The translations under genes and the position numbers were made by a program. This document shows, piece by piece, positions 50,687 through 59,467 of a DNA stretch of 64,000 nucleotides. The DNA is from JBJXHN01 sp046233135. Lineage in GTDB: Bacteria; Pseudomonadota; Alphaproteobacteria; Rhodospirillales; Rhodospirillaceae. Position 1 is the stretch's first letter. Every line of letters begins with the position of its first letter. Where the stretch lies: the NCBI GenBank assembly GCA_046233135.1, contig JBJXHN010000001.1, positions 806,001 through 870,000 of the forward strand, written 5' to 3'. The notes beneath the pieces were generated by a model. The model searched no databases. It was given only the letters and a program-made list of their open reading frames with translations, and was not told where the DNA came from.

Positions 50687-51459
50687 TCCACCCCCAGATA
50701 GGCGCGCTGGACCTCCGGATCGGCGGCGATCTCGGCATAGGTGCCTTCGCTGATTTTCTTGCCGTAGCTGAGCACGACGCAGTGGTCGGTGATGCGCTCG
50801 ATCACCCCCATTTCGTGCTCGATGATGATCACCGACAGATCCGCCGACCGGCCGCGCACGTCCAGAATGTCGTCCATCAGCTGGTTGGTTTCGTCGTGGG
50901 TCATCCCCGCCGAGGGCTCGTCCAGAAGCAGCAGCTTGGGATTGCTGATCAGGGCGCGGCAGATCTCGATCCGGCGGCGTTCGATCATCGGCAGGGCGCC
51001 GACCGGTTCGAACATCTTGTCGGCAAGATCGGAGGAAAAGGTCGCCACCAGGGCGCGAGCCCGCTCGAACCCTTCCTCGAAGGTCCGCCGGAAGGCCTTG
51101 CGGTTGATCAGGTTGAACCACAGGCCCTTGGGCAGGCTTTTGCTGTCGCCGATCATGATGTTATCGAAGATCGACAGGGGCAGGCACAGCCGCGACCGCT
51201 GGAAGGTCCGCGCGATCCCCGCTTCGTACACCTGGCGCGCCGACAGGCCGGTGATGTCCCGCCCGTCGAAGGTGATGCTTCCCTGGCTGGGCGCATAGAT
51301 GCCGGTGACGATATTGAAGCTGGTGGTCTTGCCCGATCCGTTGGGGCCGATCAGCCCCAGGATTTCCCCCTGGCCGACGCGCATGGAAAAGGAATCCAGC
51401 GCCGTCACCCCGCCGAAGCGTTTGCCCAGGTCCTGGAAGACGAGAAGATCCTGGCTCAT
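50683..51459 (-). CDS. livG: Branched-chain amino-acid-type ABC transporter ATP-binding protein LivG
   Basis: 258 residues. Walker A LIGPNGSGKTTSFN, the LivG-specific insert after it, GIARTFQRSRLCLPLSIFDNI, Walker B LLLLDEPSAGMTHDE, and H-loop IIEHEMGVIERITDH. The signature region (GALPMIERRRIEICRAL) lacks a canonical LSGGQ: the usual LSYGQQRR is replaced by LPMIERRR, an oddity worth noting. ATGA overlap with livM. Confidence 0.9.
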   Translation of the reverse strand: MSQDLLVFQDLGKRFGGVTALDSFSMRVGQGEILGLIGPNGSGKTTSFNIVTGIYAPSQGSITFDGRDITGLSARQVYEAGIARTFQRSRLCLPLSIFDNIMIGDSKSLPKGLWFNLINRKAFRRTFEEGFERARALVATFSSDLADKMFEPVGALPMIERRRIEICRALISNPKLLLLDEPSAGMTHDETNQLMDDILDVRGRSADLSVIIIEHEMGVIERITDHCVVLSYGKKISEGTYAEIAADPEVQRAYLGVE

Positions 51460-52652
51460 CGCGACGCCCTCCAGCCGGGCACGAACGTCCGGACCCCGCG
51501 CGGGATCAGGCCTTCCGGGCGGAACAACAGAACGGCGATCACCATCACCGAGAACAGCAGGAACCGGTATTCCTGAAGCACCTGCAGCTTTTCCGGCAGC
51601 AGCACGACGATCGCCGCCGCCAGCACCGTCCCCCAGGGACTGCCCACACCGCCCAGAAGCACGATGGCCACCATCATCAGGCTGTCGGAGAAGGAAAAGC
51701 TCGCCGGGGCGATGAAGGAAATCATCATGCCGTACAGCGCCCCGGCCACGCCGGCCAGAACGTTGCCGAAGGTGAAGGCCAGGGTCTTCGCCCCGTTCAC
51801 GCTGATGCCGAAGCAGGCCGACGCCGTCTCGTCCAGACGCACCGAGTCCAGCGTCAGGCCGAGCCAGGACCGCTCCAGGCGCCGGGTCAGCAGGAAGGCC
51901 AGCGCCGCCAGCACCGTCCCCACCAGCGCATAATTGACGTAGAACGACATCTCGGCGTCGCCGATCACGGGACCGTTGTTGAAATCCCAGCCCAGCAGCG
52001 TCATCGACCCGACCATCAGGCCCTGAGGCCCGCCCAGCACATCGTTCACTTGCAGGAAGGTGGTGAACAGCACCGAGAAGGCGATGGTGACCACCGCCGA
52101 ATAGTGGCCGCGCGTGCGCAGCACCGGGATCAGCAGCACGAAGCCGATCAGGGCCGCCATCGCGCCGCCGCACAGCAGGATCAGGATCGGCGGCACCGGC
52201 GTATGCGCGGTCATCACGGCCGAGGTATAGGCCCCGATCCCGAAGAAGGCCGCGCCGGCGAAATTGACCATCCCCGTGTAGCCGAACTGGATGTTCAGGC
52301 CCAGCGCCACCGTCAGATACAGCAGCGTGGTGGTCAGCATCAGAAGCGCGAAGTGGTCCTCGCTCAGCAGGACAATCACCGCGACCAGTCCGGCGAGAAT
52401 GGCCCCGTTCATGGTCGGACCATGGTCGGCCATCGCCCGGTTCAGCACACGCCCCGCGCCCGTCCGGCCGAAACCGATCCCGGCGACGACGGCCAGGGCG
52501 ACCATCGCCAGCACGGCGGTCTGGGATTCCACGCGCAGGAAGGCATATCCGTACAGCGAGACGAGGACCACCACCAGCAGCCCGACGCCGAGCGGCGGCA
52601 GGCCGGACCAGCCTGCGCCCGGCCGCGTTTTCGAAAGGTTCTCCATGCTCAT
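51456..52652 (-). CDS. livM: Branched-chain amino-acid-type ABC transporter permease LivM
   Basis: 398 residues with about ten membrane helices. LivM motif LGLNIQFGYTGMVNFAGAAFFGIGAYTSAVM (about 97-127) and the C-terminal LLGGVGSPWGTVLAAAIVVLLPE. The ATG at 52652 overlaps the livH stop; a second ATG two codons later is equally possible. Confidence 0.94.
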   Translation of the reverse strand: MSMENLSKTRPGAGWSGLPPLGVGLLVVVLVSLYGYAFLRVESQTAVLAMVALAVVAGIGFGRTGAGRVLNRAMADHGPTMNGAILAGLVAVIVLLSEDHFALLMLTTTLLYLTVALGLNIQFGYTGMVNFAGAAFFGIGAYTSAVMTAHTPVPPILILLCGGAMAALIGFVLLIPVLRTRGHYSAVVTIAFSVLFTTFLQVNDVLGGPQGLMVGSMTLLGWDFNNGPVIGDAEMSFYVNYALVGTVLAALAFLLTRRLERSWLGLTLDSVRLDETASACFGISVNGAKTLAFTFGNVLAGVAGALYGMMISFIAPASFSFSDSLMMVAIVLLGGVGSPWGTVLAAAIVVLLPEKLQVLQEYRFLLFSVMVIAVLLFRPEGLIPRGVRTFVPGWRASR

Positions 52653-53569
52653 ACCCGATCACTGGTGCGTTCGGCGATCAGCCCCGTCGGCTTCCAGGCC
52701 ATGATGGCGATCACCACGCCGAAGGCGAACACGTCCTTGTAGGCGCTGGCGAACGGCAGGGCCACGGCGCCCAGGGTTTGCAGGGCGGCGAACAGGAAGC
52801 CGCCAAGGATCGCCCCGTACAGGTTCCCCAGCCCCCCGACGATGGCCGAGGAAAAGCCGATCAGGCCGAGCAGCAGGCCCATGCCGAAGTTGATTTCGTT
52901 GTAGTAGAGGCCGTTCATGATGCCGGCGAAGGCGGCCACGCCGGTGCCGATGGCAAAGGTCACCAGCACGATGGCGGTGTAGTTGATGCCCATGGTGCGC
53001 GCCGTTTCCTCGTCCTGCGACACCGCGCGGATCGCCAGGCCAAGGCGGGAGCGGTTGATCAGCAGGTTCAGCCCGATGATCAGCGCCAGTCCGGTGCCGG
53101 CCAGCAGGACACTGTCCGTCCGCAGGGTGAAATTGCCGATCTGCGTTGACGAGGTGGGCAGCAGGGCCGGAAACGGCTTGGGATTGGAACCGTCGGGATA
53201 GAACAGCCGCACCGCTTCCCGCACGGCGGTGCCCAGCATCAGGGTCACCAGCAGGATATTCAGCGGTGGCGCCGATTTCAGCGGCAGCACCAGATATTTG
53301 GCGATGACGGCTCCGACCAGGGCGGTAAAGGCGATCGCCACCACAAGGATGAGAAACAGCTGAATCCAGGGGTTGGAGATACCGACCAGATCGCTGCCGA
53401 GATAGGCCGTGAAGCCGGCGAACGACCCCAGCATCAGCACATCGCCATGGGAAAACTGAATAACGTCCAGAACGCCGAAGAACAGCGTGAATCCGACGGC
53501 AACCAGCGCATACATGGTGCCGAGCATGATGCCATTCGCGACATACTGACCGATCAGGCCGATATCCAT
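52649..53569 (-). CDS. livH: Branched-chain amino-acid-type ABC transporter permease LivH
   Basis: 306 residues. Starts MDIGLIGQYVANGIMLGTMYALVAVGFTLFFGVLDVIQFSHGDVLMLGSF, a textbook LivH N-terminus. About eight membrane helices and the motif AIVGGLGNLYGAILGGFLFA. The ATG at 53569 is chosen over an upstream start that adds 24 unrelated residues. Confidence 0.94.
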   Translation of the reverse strand: MDIGLIGQYVANGIMLGTMYALVAVGFTLFFGVLDVIQFSHGDVLMLGSFAGFTAYLGSDLVGISNPWIQLFLILVVAIAFTALVGAVIAKYLVLPLKSAPPLNILLVTLMLGTAVREAVRLFYPDGSNPKPFPALLPTSSTQIGNFTLRTDSVLLAGTGLALIIGLNLLINRSRLGLAIRAVSQDEETARTMGINYTAIVLVTFAIGTGVAAFAGIMNGLYYNEINFGMGLLLGLIGFSSAIVGGLGNLYGAILGGFLFAALQTLGAVALPFASAYKDVFAFGVVIAIMAWKPTGLIAERTSDRV

Positions 53570-53668
53570 CGAAAATGATCTCCGCGGGGGGAAAACGGGA
53601 GGCGGTGCGCCGGACCGGACAGGGCCGAACCGGCGCGCCACCTGATCAAATCTGCGTCCTCGGCCTGC

Positions 53669-54841
53669 TTATTTGGTCAACGCGCGCTGGCCGGCCGCAT
53701 AGGCGCTGTCTTCCCAGACCACCCAGGCGCCGTCCTGCACCACATAGGGGGTGATCAGCGCCACGGTGTTCTGCCCGTGGTCGTCGAAGGTGATCGGCCC
53801 CGTGATGGACTCGTGATCGACGACGTTCGCAAGGTAGCCGGTGACCGCCTTGCGGTCCGGTCCTTCGGCCTCGACCGCATCGAGAAGCAGGTTCATCGCG
53901 GCAAAGGCGAACGGGCCATAGGCTTCAGCATCTTCGGAATAGCCGGCCTTTTCATATTCGGTCTGGAAGTACTGGCCGCCGGGCAGCTTTTCGACCGGTG
54001 CGCCTTCCAGGAAGGACAGGGTTCCCTCGGCCAGGTCGTTGCCCAGGCCTTCGATGTAGGAATCCGACTTGATCCCCGACGCGCCCTGGAACTGGGCGTC
54101 GATGCCCAGCTTGTCCATCTGCTGGCGAATGCGCACCCCCAGTGGCGTCAGCCCGCCGAAATAGACCACGTCGGGATCCAGTTCCTTCACCTTGGTCAGC
54201 TCGGCGGTGAAATCCTGCTGATCGGGCGTGACACCGAAGGTCCCGAGGATTTCACCGCCGTCCTCGGTCAGGTACTTGGTGAAATAGGTGTTGTGGCCCT
54301 TGCCGTAGTCGGTGGTGTCATGCAGCACCACCCAGGTCTTGTAGCCCTTGTCGGTCATGAACTTGGCGGCGGCTTCGTTCTGGTTGATCATCGTGCCGTT
54401 GACGCGATGGATCTCGGAAAAGTCGTTGCCGTAGGTGATGTCCGGCAGCACCGCGCCCCAGACGATCGCCGGCATGCCGAACTTGTGGTAGATGCCCACC
54501 GTGCCCATGGCCACCGCCGAGCAATAGTGGGTGACCGCGCCCGCCACGTCGCGGGACGCGGCAAGCTTCGTGGCCACCTGCACCCCGGCGTTGGGCTTGC
54601 ACTCGTCATCCAGGGCAACCAGTTCATAGGCGTACTTGGCGTCCGCGTCGGCGTTGCGCAGCTTCACGGCCAGTTCCGCCGAGTTCCGTCCACCAACGCC
54701 GATGGCGGAAACGCCGCCGGTCAGCGGACCGATAAAGCCGACCTTCACGGTATCCTTCGCAAGGGCGGGGGCAGCCGCCGTGCCAAGCGCGAGAGAGGCG
54801 GCAAGCGCAAGACCGACGGATCGCCGGGAAGAAATGCTCAT
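53669..54841 (-). CDS. ABC transporter substrate-binding protein, LivK/amide-type
   Basis: 390 residues with a signal peptide (RRSVGLALAASLALGTAAAPALA, then KDTVKVGFIGPLTGGVSAIGVGGRNSAEL). Type I periplasmic binding protein fold: HYCSAVAMGTVGIYHKFGMPAIVWGA, DPDVVYFGGLTPLGVRIRQQM. First gene of the Liv-type operon, 99 bp before livH. The ligand is unknown. Clues are the M20 deacylase in the same operon and the sugar-type catabolic genes on the other side. Confidence 0.92.
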   Translation of the reverse strand: MSISSRRSVGLALAASLALGTAAAPALAKDTVKVGFIGPLTGGVSAIGVGGRNSAELAVKLRNADADAKYAYELVALDDECKPNAGVQVATKLAASRDVAGAVTHYCSAVAMGTVGIYHKFGMPAIVWGAVLPDITYGNDFSEIHRVNGTMINQNEAAAKFMTDKGYKTWVVLHDTTDYGKGHNTYFTKYLTEDGGEILGTFGVTPDQQDFTAELTKVKELDPDVVYFGGLTPLGVRIRQQMDKLGIDAQFQGASGIKSDSYIEGLGNDLAEGTLSFLEGAPVEKLPGGQYFQTEYEKAGYSEDAEAYGPFAFAAMNLLLDAVEAEGPDRKAVTGYLANVVDHESITGPITFDDHGQNTVALITPYVVQDGAWVVWEDSAYAAGQRALTK

Positions 54842-54929
54842 GATTGTGGTTCCCTCTGGTTCGAGAAAAGCGCGTGCGCGGGGCGGCGCTGTCGGATAAG
54901 CCGCTGCACCCCTCTAGCCTTCAGAAAAA

Positions 54930-54944
54930 TTGAACCACATTCAA
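54930..54944. promoter_or_regulatory. Inverted repeat TTGAA-N5-TTCAA upstream of the LivK-type gene
   Basis: TTGAACCACATTCAA lies 89-103 bp upstream of the binding-protein ATG within a 394-bp divergent region (54842-55235). It is a candidate operator for the XRE-cupin regulator transcribed the other way. Confidence 0.45.
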
Positions 54945-55057
54945 CTTCTTTCGGGACCGGCAGCCCGCAAGCAGGCCGCTGATAGCCGGCCGAGAGGCTG
55001 GGGTGTTCAGGGAACGAGCACCTGTTCTCGTTGAAAACAAGGCTCCTGAGAGAGAAT

Positions 55058-55074
55058 TGCCCATAAATTGGGCA
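55058..55074. promoter_or_regulatory. Inverted repeat TGCCCA-N5-TGGGCA in the divergent region
   Basis: TGCCCATAAATTGGGCA is a perfect 6-5-6 inverted repeat, flanked by GAGA on the left and TCTC on the right, about 160 bp upstream of the regulator start. It is a second operator candidate. Nothing else is seen in 54842-55235. Confidence 0.5.
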
Positions 55075-55235
55075 TCTCAAAAAATTTCTGCCCGCGGCCT
55101 GCTCTTCAGGCAGAAGGCTTGGCGGAGTACCAGGGATCAGTATAATCCCCCGCCTGCCGACACCCTGGCGGGTGACGGTGTGATGCAGAATCGGGGCGAA
55201 GGACATTCCCCCTTCCACATCAGGGAGATACGACC

Positions 55236-55814
55236 ATCGATTCTGGGCTTCCCCCTCTTGAGGATCTCGGGGCACGCCTGCGTGCGGCGCGCCGGCGCAA
55301 GAAAATGACGCTCAAGGCGCTTGCGGCGGTTGTCGGCTGTTCGCCCTCCATGCTGTCCAAGATCGAGACGGACAACGCGACGCCGTCGCTGCATACGCTC
55401 CACCGCATCACCTCGGCGCTGGGCACCTCGATCGTTCATCTGTTCAGCGAGACGCGGCCGCGGGGTCTGTGCCTGCTGCGCAAGGGCGAGCGGTCATCGG
55501 TGCGCGTGCGCCCCTCTCAGGACGACCCGGCGATCCTGGTGGAACGGCTGACCCCCACCTATCCCGACATCCTGCTGGACGCCAACATTCACGTGCTGGA
55601 ACCCGGTGCGGAAAGCGGTGGCGACATCACCCATAGCGGCGAGGAAGTGGGCTATGTGCTGGATGGCGTGGTCGAATTGCTGGTGAACGGCGAGCCCTAC
55701 CGCCTCGAAGCCGGAGATTCCTTCTATTTCCCCTCCGAACTGCCCCACAGCTATCGCAATCTGTGCGACACGGTCACGCGGATCCTGTGGGTCAACACGC
55801 CCCCGACCTTCTGA
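55236..55814 (+). CDS. XRE-cupin transcriptional regulator (probable non-ATG start)
   Basis: 192 residues if translation begins at ATC 55236. An N-terminal XRE helix-turn-helix (LGARLRAARRRKKMTLKALAAVVGCSPSMLSKIETDNATPSLHTL) is followed by a C-terminal cupin (GAESGGDITHSGEEVGYVLDGVVELLVNGEPYRLEAGDSFYFPSELPH). No ATG, GTG or TTG exists between the upstream in-frame stop and ATG 55305. That ATG would remove the first helix of the DNA-binding domain. ATC 55236 has AGGGAGA seven bases upstream, an ideal spacing. The family regulates amine, amino-acid and sugar catabolism. It presumably controls the Liv operon and the deoC operon. Confidence 0.8.
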   Translation: MDSGLPPLEDLGARLRAARRRKKMTLKALAAVVGCSPSMLSKIETDNATPSLHTLHRITSALGTSIVHLFSETRPRGLCLLRKGERSSVRVRPSQDDPAILVERLTPTYPDILLDANIHVLEPGAESGGDITHSGEEVGYVLDGVVELLVNGEPYRLEAGDSFYFPSELPHSYRNLCDTVTRILWVNTPPTF

Positions 55815-55965
55815 TCCCCTGCCCGTCCCGATCGGCGCGCCACGCCCCGACTCCCCTGATCGGCTTTGAGACTCCTGTCCATGTGATTGGGAGGCGCCCC
55901 CATGCCCAGCAAAACACCCCGGTGGTAGAGTCCACACCGTACTCATTCAGAACGGAGTGGCGGCG

Positions 55966-56667
55966 ATGATCGACTTCACGGACAAGACCCAGGTCGCGAA
56001 AGCCATCCAATACACAAACGTCAATCCCGACCTGACCCGCGCCGCATTGCTGGCCCATGTGGCCACCTGTGCCGAATACGGCTTCGACGCCGCCATGGTC
56101 GGTCCCTGCTGGGTCAGCCTGGCCAAGGAAGCCCTGAAGGGCACGGGGGTCAAGGTGGCCTCCACCGTCAATTTCCCCATGGCCAACGACACCCTGGCCA
56201 TGAAGCTGGCCGTGGTGCGCGAGCTGGCCCGCGAAGGCGCGGACGAATTCGACTTCCCCCCCAACCCCGGCCTGATCCTGGGCGGTGACGAAGACGGCTA
56301 TTTCACCGAACTGAAGGAAATGGCCCGGGTCGCCCACGAGGAAGGCATGAAGATCAAGGCCATGCTGGAGTTCGGCTATATCAGCGACGCCGCCATGAAG
56401 GCCAGGGTCGCCCGCCTGTCCTCCGACGCCGGAATCGACTGGGTCAAGCAATCCAGCGGCTGGGGCAAGGGCGGTTGCGCGGCCACCACCGAAGACGTGG
56501 CGATCCTGAAAGCCAACATCTCCGCCCCCTGCCGCGTCAAGGTCTCGGGCAAGGTCAACACGCGCGAGAAGATGGAAGCCCTGTTCGCCGCCGGCGCAGA
56601 ACTGGTCGGCACCAGCTCCGGCCCGGCGATCCTCGAAGGCCTGACGGGCGACATCAACGCCTACTGA
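55966..56667 (+). CDS. deoC: DeoC-family aldolase (deoxyribose-phosphate aldolase-like)
   Basis: 233 residues, TIM-barrel aldolase. The Schiff-base Lys region is CRVKVSGKVNT (canonical VKxSGG; here SGK replaces SGG), with an upstream FGYISDAAMKARVARLSSDAGIDWVKQSSGWGKGG strand. N-terminal YTNVNPDLT corresponds to the family's HTLLKPDAT. Substitutions suggest a related substrate rather than classical deoxyribose-5-phosphate. ATG 55966 with GGAG eight bases upstream is preferred over GTG 55957. First gene of the catabolic operon. Confidence 0.85.
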   Translation: MIDFTDKTQVAKAIQYTNVNPDLTRAALLAHVATCAEYGFDAAMVGPCWVSLAKEALKGTGVKVASTVNFPMANDTLAMKLAVVRELAREGADEFDFPPNPGLILGGDEDGYFTELKEMARVAHEEGMKIKAMLEFGYISDAAMKARVARLSSDAGIDWVKQSSGWGKGGCAATTEDVAILKANISAPCRVKVSGKVNTREKMEALFAAGAELVGTSSGPAILEGLTGDINAY

Positions 56668-56683
56668 TATCTACTAGTAGATA
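56668..56683. promoter_or_regulatory. Perfect 16-bp palindrome directly after the deoC stop
   Basis: TATCTACTAGTAGATA begins at the base after the TGA of deoC and stands 75 bp before the ribokinase start. It is A+T-rich in a G+C-rich setting. It could be an operator, a processing site or a compact hairpin separating deoC from the rest of the operon. Confidence 0.6.
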
Positions 56684-56758
56684 GCCGCAAGGACCAAACC
56701 TTTCCCAGAAGACCGGCGCCGCATAGAAGCGTCCGGCATGGGACGCAGGAGGAAAATC

Positions 56759-57676
56759 ATGTCCATCGTGATATTCGGCAGCTATGCCAAAGCATTGGTC
56801 ATGACGGCCACACGCATTCCGACGGTGGGGGAAACCCTGCTGGGCCGGGACTTCCGCCAGACCTTTGGCGGCAAGGGGTCGGATATGGCTGTCCAGGCCG
56901 CCCGCCTGGGTGCCCAGGTGGACTATGTGGGCGTGGTCGGAGACGACACCTTCGGCCAGGAATTCCAGGAGCTGATGGATGCCGAGGGCGTCGCCACCGA
57001 CGGCTTGCGGGTCAGTCCCGACAAGCCCACCGGCGCGGGCTTCATCGTCAAGGACGACGGCGGCCATAACATCATCGTCGTCGACATGGGCGCCAATGCC
57101 CTGTTCGGCCGCGCCGATGTGGACGCCGCCCAGGCGCAGATCGACCGCGCGTCCGTCGCCCTCGCCCAGCTGGAAATTCCTCTGGATACGGCCCTTTACG
57201 GGCTGGAAAAGGCCAAGGCCGCCGGCGCGCGCACCATCCTCAATCCGGCCCCGGCGCAGGAACTGGCCGGCCGCGACCTGTCGATGGTCGATATCCTCAC
57301 CCCCAACGAAACCGAGGCCCGGGTGGCCCTGGGCCTGCCGCCGGAAGACGGGCTCTCCCATGGCGACATTGCCGCGAAGCTGCTGGAAACCGGCTGTGGC
57401 GCGGTGGTGATGACCCTGGGCGAGGCCGGCGTGGCCGGGTTCGACCGCGAGGGTTCGTTCACCGTCAAGCCGTTCCTGGTGGAGGTGGTGGACAGCAACG
57501 GGGCGGGCGACAGCTTCAACGCCTCACTGGCCGTCGCCCTGTCGGAAGGCAAGCCCCTGCGCGACGCCGCCCGCTTCGCCGCCGCCGTGGCCGCGCTGTG
57601 CTGCACCCGCTGGGAAACGGTGCCGTCGTACCACACCCGTGCCCAGGTGGATCACTTCCTGACCCTGCCGGCCTGA
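56759..57676 (+). CDS. rbsK: Ribokinase-like PfkB sugar kinase
   Basis: 305 residues. PfkB features: FGSYAKALVMTATRIPTVGETLLGRDF, TFGGKGSDMAVQAARLG (first signature; the Asn of GGKGAN is Ser-Asp here), the DILTPNETEA segment, and NGAGDSFNASLAVAL (second signature with catalytic Asp). It phosphorylates a pentose or deoxy-sugar. ATG 56759 is behind AGGAGG. The gene symbol is by family; the true substrate may not be ribose. Confidence 0.88.
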   Translation: MSIVIFGSYAKALVMTATRIPTVGETLLGRDFRQTFGGKGSDMAVQAARLGAQVDYVGVVGDDTFGQEFQELMDAEGVATDGLRVSPDKPTGAGFIVKDDGGHNIIVVDMGANALFGRADVDAAQAQIDRASVALAQLEIPLDTALYGLEKAKAAGARTILNPAPAQELAGRDLSMVDILTPNETEARVALGLPPEDGLSHGDIAAKLLETGCGAVVMTLGEAGVAGFDREGSFTVKPFLVEVVDSNGAGDSFNASLAVALSEGKPLRDAARFAAAVAALCCTRWETVPSYHTRAQVDHFLTLPA

Positions 57677-57783
57677 CGTCCCGCGCCAACGCCCGGGCCT
57701 TGCCGCGCATGCCCGACAGCGGTGATCCGAAGGCAAGGCCCGTTCCCCCTCTCCCATGCTTCCCCAAGCAGGAGGACGGAATT

Positions 57784-58287
57784 ATGAGACCGAACAGAAT
57801 CCTCCATCCCGAGCTGGCCCGATCCCTGGCCACGCTGGGCCACACCGACATCGTCCTGGTGACCGACGCCGGTTTCCCCATTCCCGCCGGTGCCAACCGC
57901 ATCGACCTGGGCTTCTACGAGGGCCTTCCCGATGTTCTGGACATTCTGCGCGTCCTTCGCCAGGAGATCTTTGTCGAGGAGGTGCATTTCGCCACGGACG
58001 TCCGCGACCGCAATCCGGACCTCTATGCGGCGTTGCAGACGATCTATACCGGTGCCGGGGCGTCCTTCATCGGCACGACGCACGAGGCCCTGTGCCAGGA
58101 CTACGCCGCCCGCGCCAAGGTGATCATCCGCTCCGGCTCGTTCAATCCGTGGGCCAATATCGCCCTGATCGCCAGCACCGATCCCTTTGCGTGGTTCACG
58201 CCGGAGTCCAACACCCGGATCCTGCCGGCATACGAAGAACGGCGCCGCATGATGCAGGACGGCATTGTCCCGTCCCTGCCGGCGTGA
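57784..58287 (+). CDS. RbsD/FucU family sugar mutarotase
   Basis: 167 residues. Family start: LHPELARSLATLGHTDIVLVTDAGFPIPAGANRIDLGF, with His20-type catalytic His in GHTD and the DAGFPIP motif. The C-terminal IRSGSFNPWANIALIAST matches the IRTGE.tPYaNviL pattern. It interconverts pyranose and furanose or anomeric forms of the sugar before phosphorylation. AGGAGGACGG precedes the ATG. It lies 107 bp after the kinase and 14 bp before the next gene. Confidence 0.9.
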   Translation: MRPNRILHPELARSLATLGHTDIVLVTDAGFPIPAGANRIDLGFYEGLPDVLDILRVLRQEIFVEEVHFATDVRDRNPDLYAALQTIYTGAGASFIGTTHEALCQDYAARAKVIIRSGSFNPWANIALIASTDPFAWFTPESNTRILPAYEERRRMMQDGIVPSLPA

Positions 58288-58301
58288 GGAGGGAGGCTGC
58301 C

Positions 58302-59423
58302 ATGAACAAGGCTCTTCTGACCGGTCTCGATCTGGCCATCGACCCCGTGCTGCCCGCGCGCAGGGACTTCCGCATCGGCTGCATCGGCGCCGGGTTCATC
58401 ATGCGCGACTGCCACCTGGTGGCCTATGGTGCCGCCGGCTTCACGCCCCACGCCATCGCCTCGCTCGACCGGGCGCAGGCCGAGGAGGTGGCGGCGGTGC
58501 GCTCCATCCCCAAGGTCTACGACACCTGGCAGGAGGTGGTGCGCGATCCGGAGGTGGAAATCCTCGACATCGCCGTTCCGCCCGACCAGCAGCTGGCGAT
58601 CATCCGCGAGGCGGTGACCCAGACATCGCACCTGCGCGGCGTACTCTGCCAGAAGCCGCTGGCGATGAACCTGAAAGAAGCGCAAGAGATGGTGACCCTG
58701 TGCGAGGCGGCCGGCCTGCCGCTGGGGGTCAACTCCAACATGCGCTACGACCCTTCCATCCGCGCTCTGAAAAGCCTGATGGACCAGGGCTTCCTGGGCG
58801 ACCGGGTGCTGGCGACCATCGAGATGCGGGCGATCCCCCACTGGCAGGATTTCTTGCGCAAGTACGACCGCATCGAGATCCTGAACATGGGGATCCACCA
58901 TATCGACAGCTTCCGCTACCTGTTCGGCGATCCGGAAAAGGTGACGGCGGTAACCCGCCAGGACCCGCGCACCCTCTTCCCGCACCGGGACGGCATTTCG
59001 CAGTACACCTTCAAGTACGCCGACGACTTCATGGCCAGCAGCCTGGACGACGTCTGGGCCTGGCCCGGCGAGGGGGTGGAGCCGGACATCTACATCAAGT
59101 GGCGGGTGGTCGGCACCGACGGTCTGGCCCAGGGCACCATCAATTGGCCGAAGTTCCCGGTCCTGGTGCCGAGCACGCTGACCTTCACGTCGCGCAAGGC
59201 GCCCCGGGGCTGGATCACGCCCACCTGGGACCGGGTGTGGTTCCCCGATGCCTTCGCCGGCACCATGGCCCAGCTGCTTCGGGCGGTGGAAAGCGGCACG
59301 ACGCCTGAAATTTCCGGCCGGGACAACCTGAAGACCCTGGCCTGCGTGGAAGCCTGCTACCGCTCCATCGAAGAGGAACGGACGGTTCCCCTCACTGAAA
59401 TCATGACGGCGCTCGCCGGCTGA
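58302..59423 (+). CDS. Gfo/Idh/MocA family oxidoreductase
   Basis: 373 residues. Rossmann motif RIGCIGAGFIMRDCHL (about 23-38), the EKPLA-type motif as CQKPLAMNLKEAQEM, and a C-terminal alpha/beta domain with NMGIHHIDSFRYLFG (substrate-binding His). NAD(P)-dependent oxidation of a sugar or cyclitol is expected. AGGAGGGAGG precedes the ATG. Central gene of the catabolic operon. Confidence 0.92.
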   Translation: MNKALLTGLDLAIDPVLPARRDFRIGCIGAGFIMRDCHLVAYGAAGFTPHAIASLDRAQAEEVAAVRSIPKVYDTWQEVVRDPEVEILDIAVPPDQQLAIIREAVTQTSHLRGVLCQKPLAMNLKEAQEMVTLCEAAGLPLGVNSNMRYDPSIRALKSLMDQGFLGDRVLATIEMRAIPHWQDFLRKYDRIEILNMGIHHIDSFRYLFGDPEKVTAVTRQDPRTLFPHRDGISQYTFKYADDFMASSLDDVWAWPGEGVEPDIYIKWRVVGTDGLAQGTINWPKFPVLVPSTLTFTSRKAPRGWITPTWDRVWFPDAFAGTMAQLLRAVESGTTPEISGRDNLKTLACVEACYRSIEEERTVPLTEIMTALAG

Positions 59424-59467
59424 CCCGGCCCTGTGTTCGAGCACCCGTCCCGAAGGGAGTAACGACG

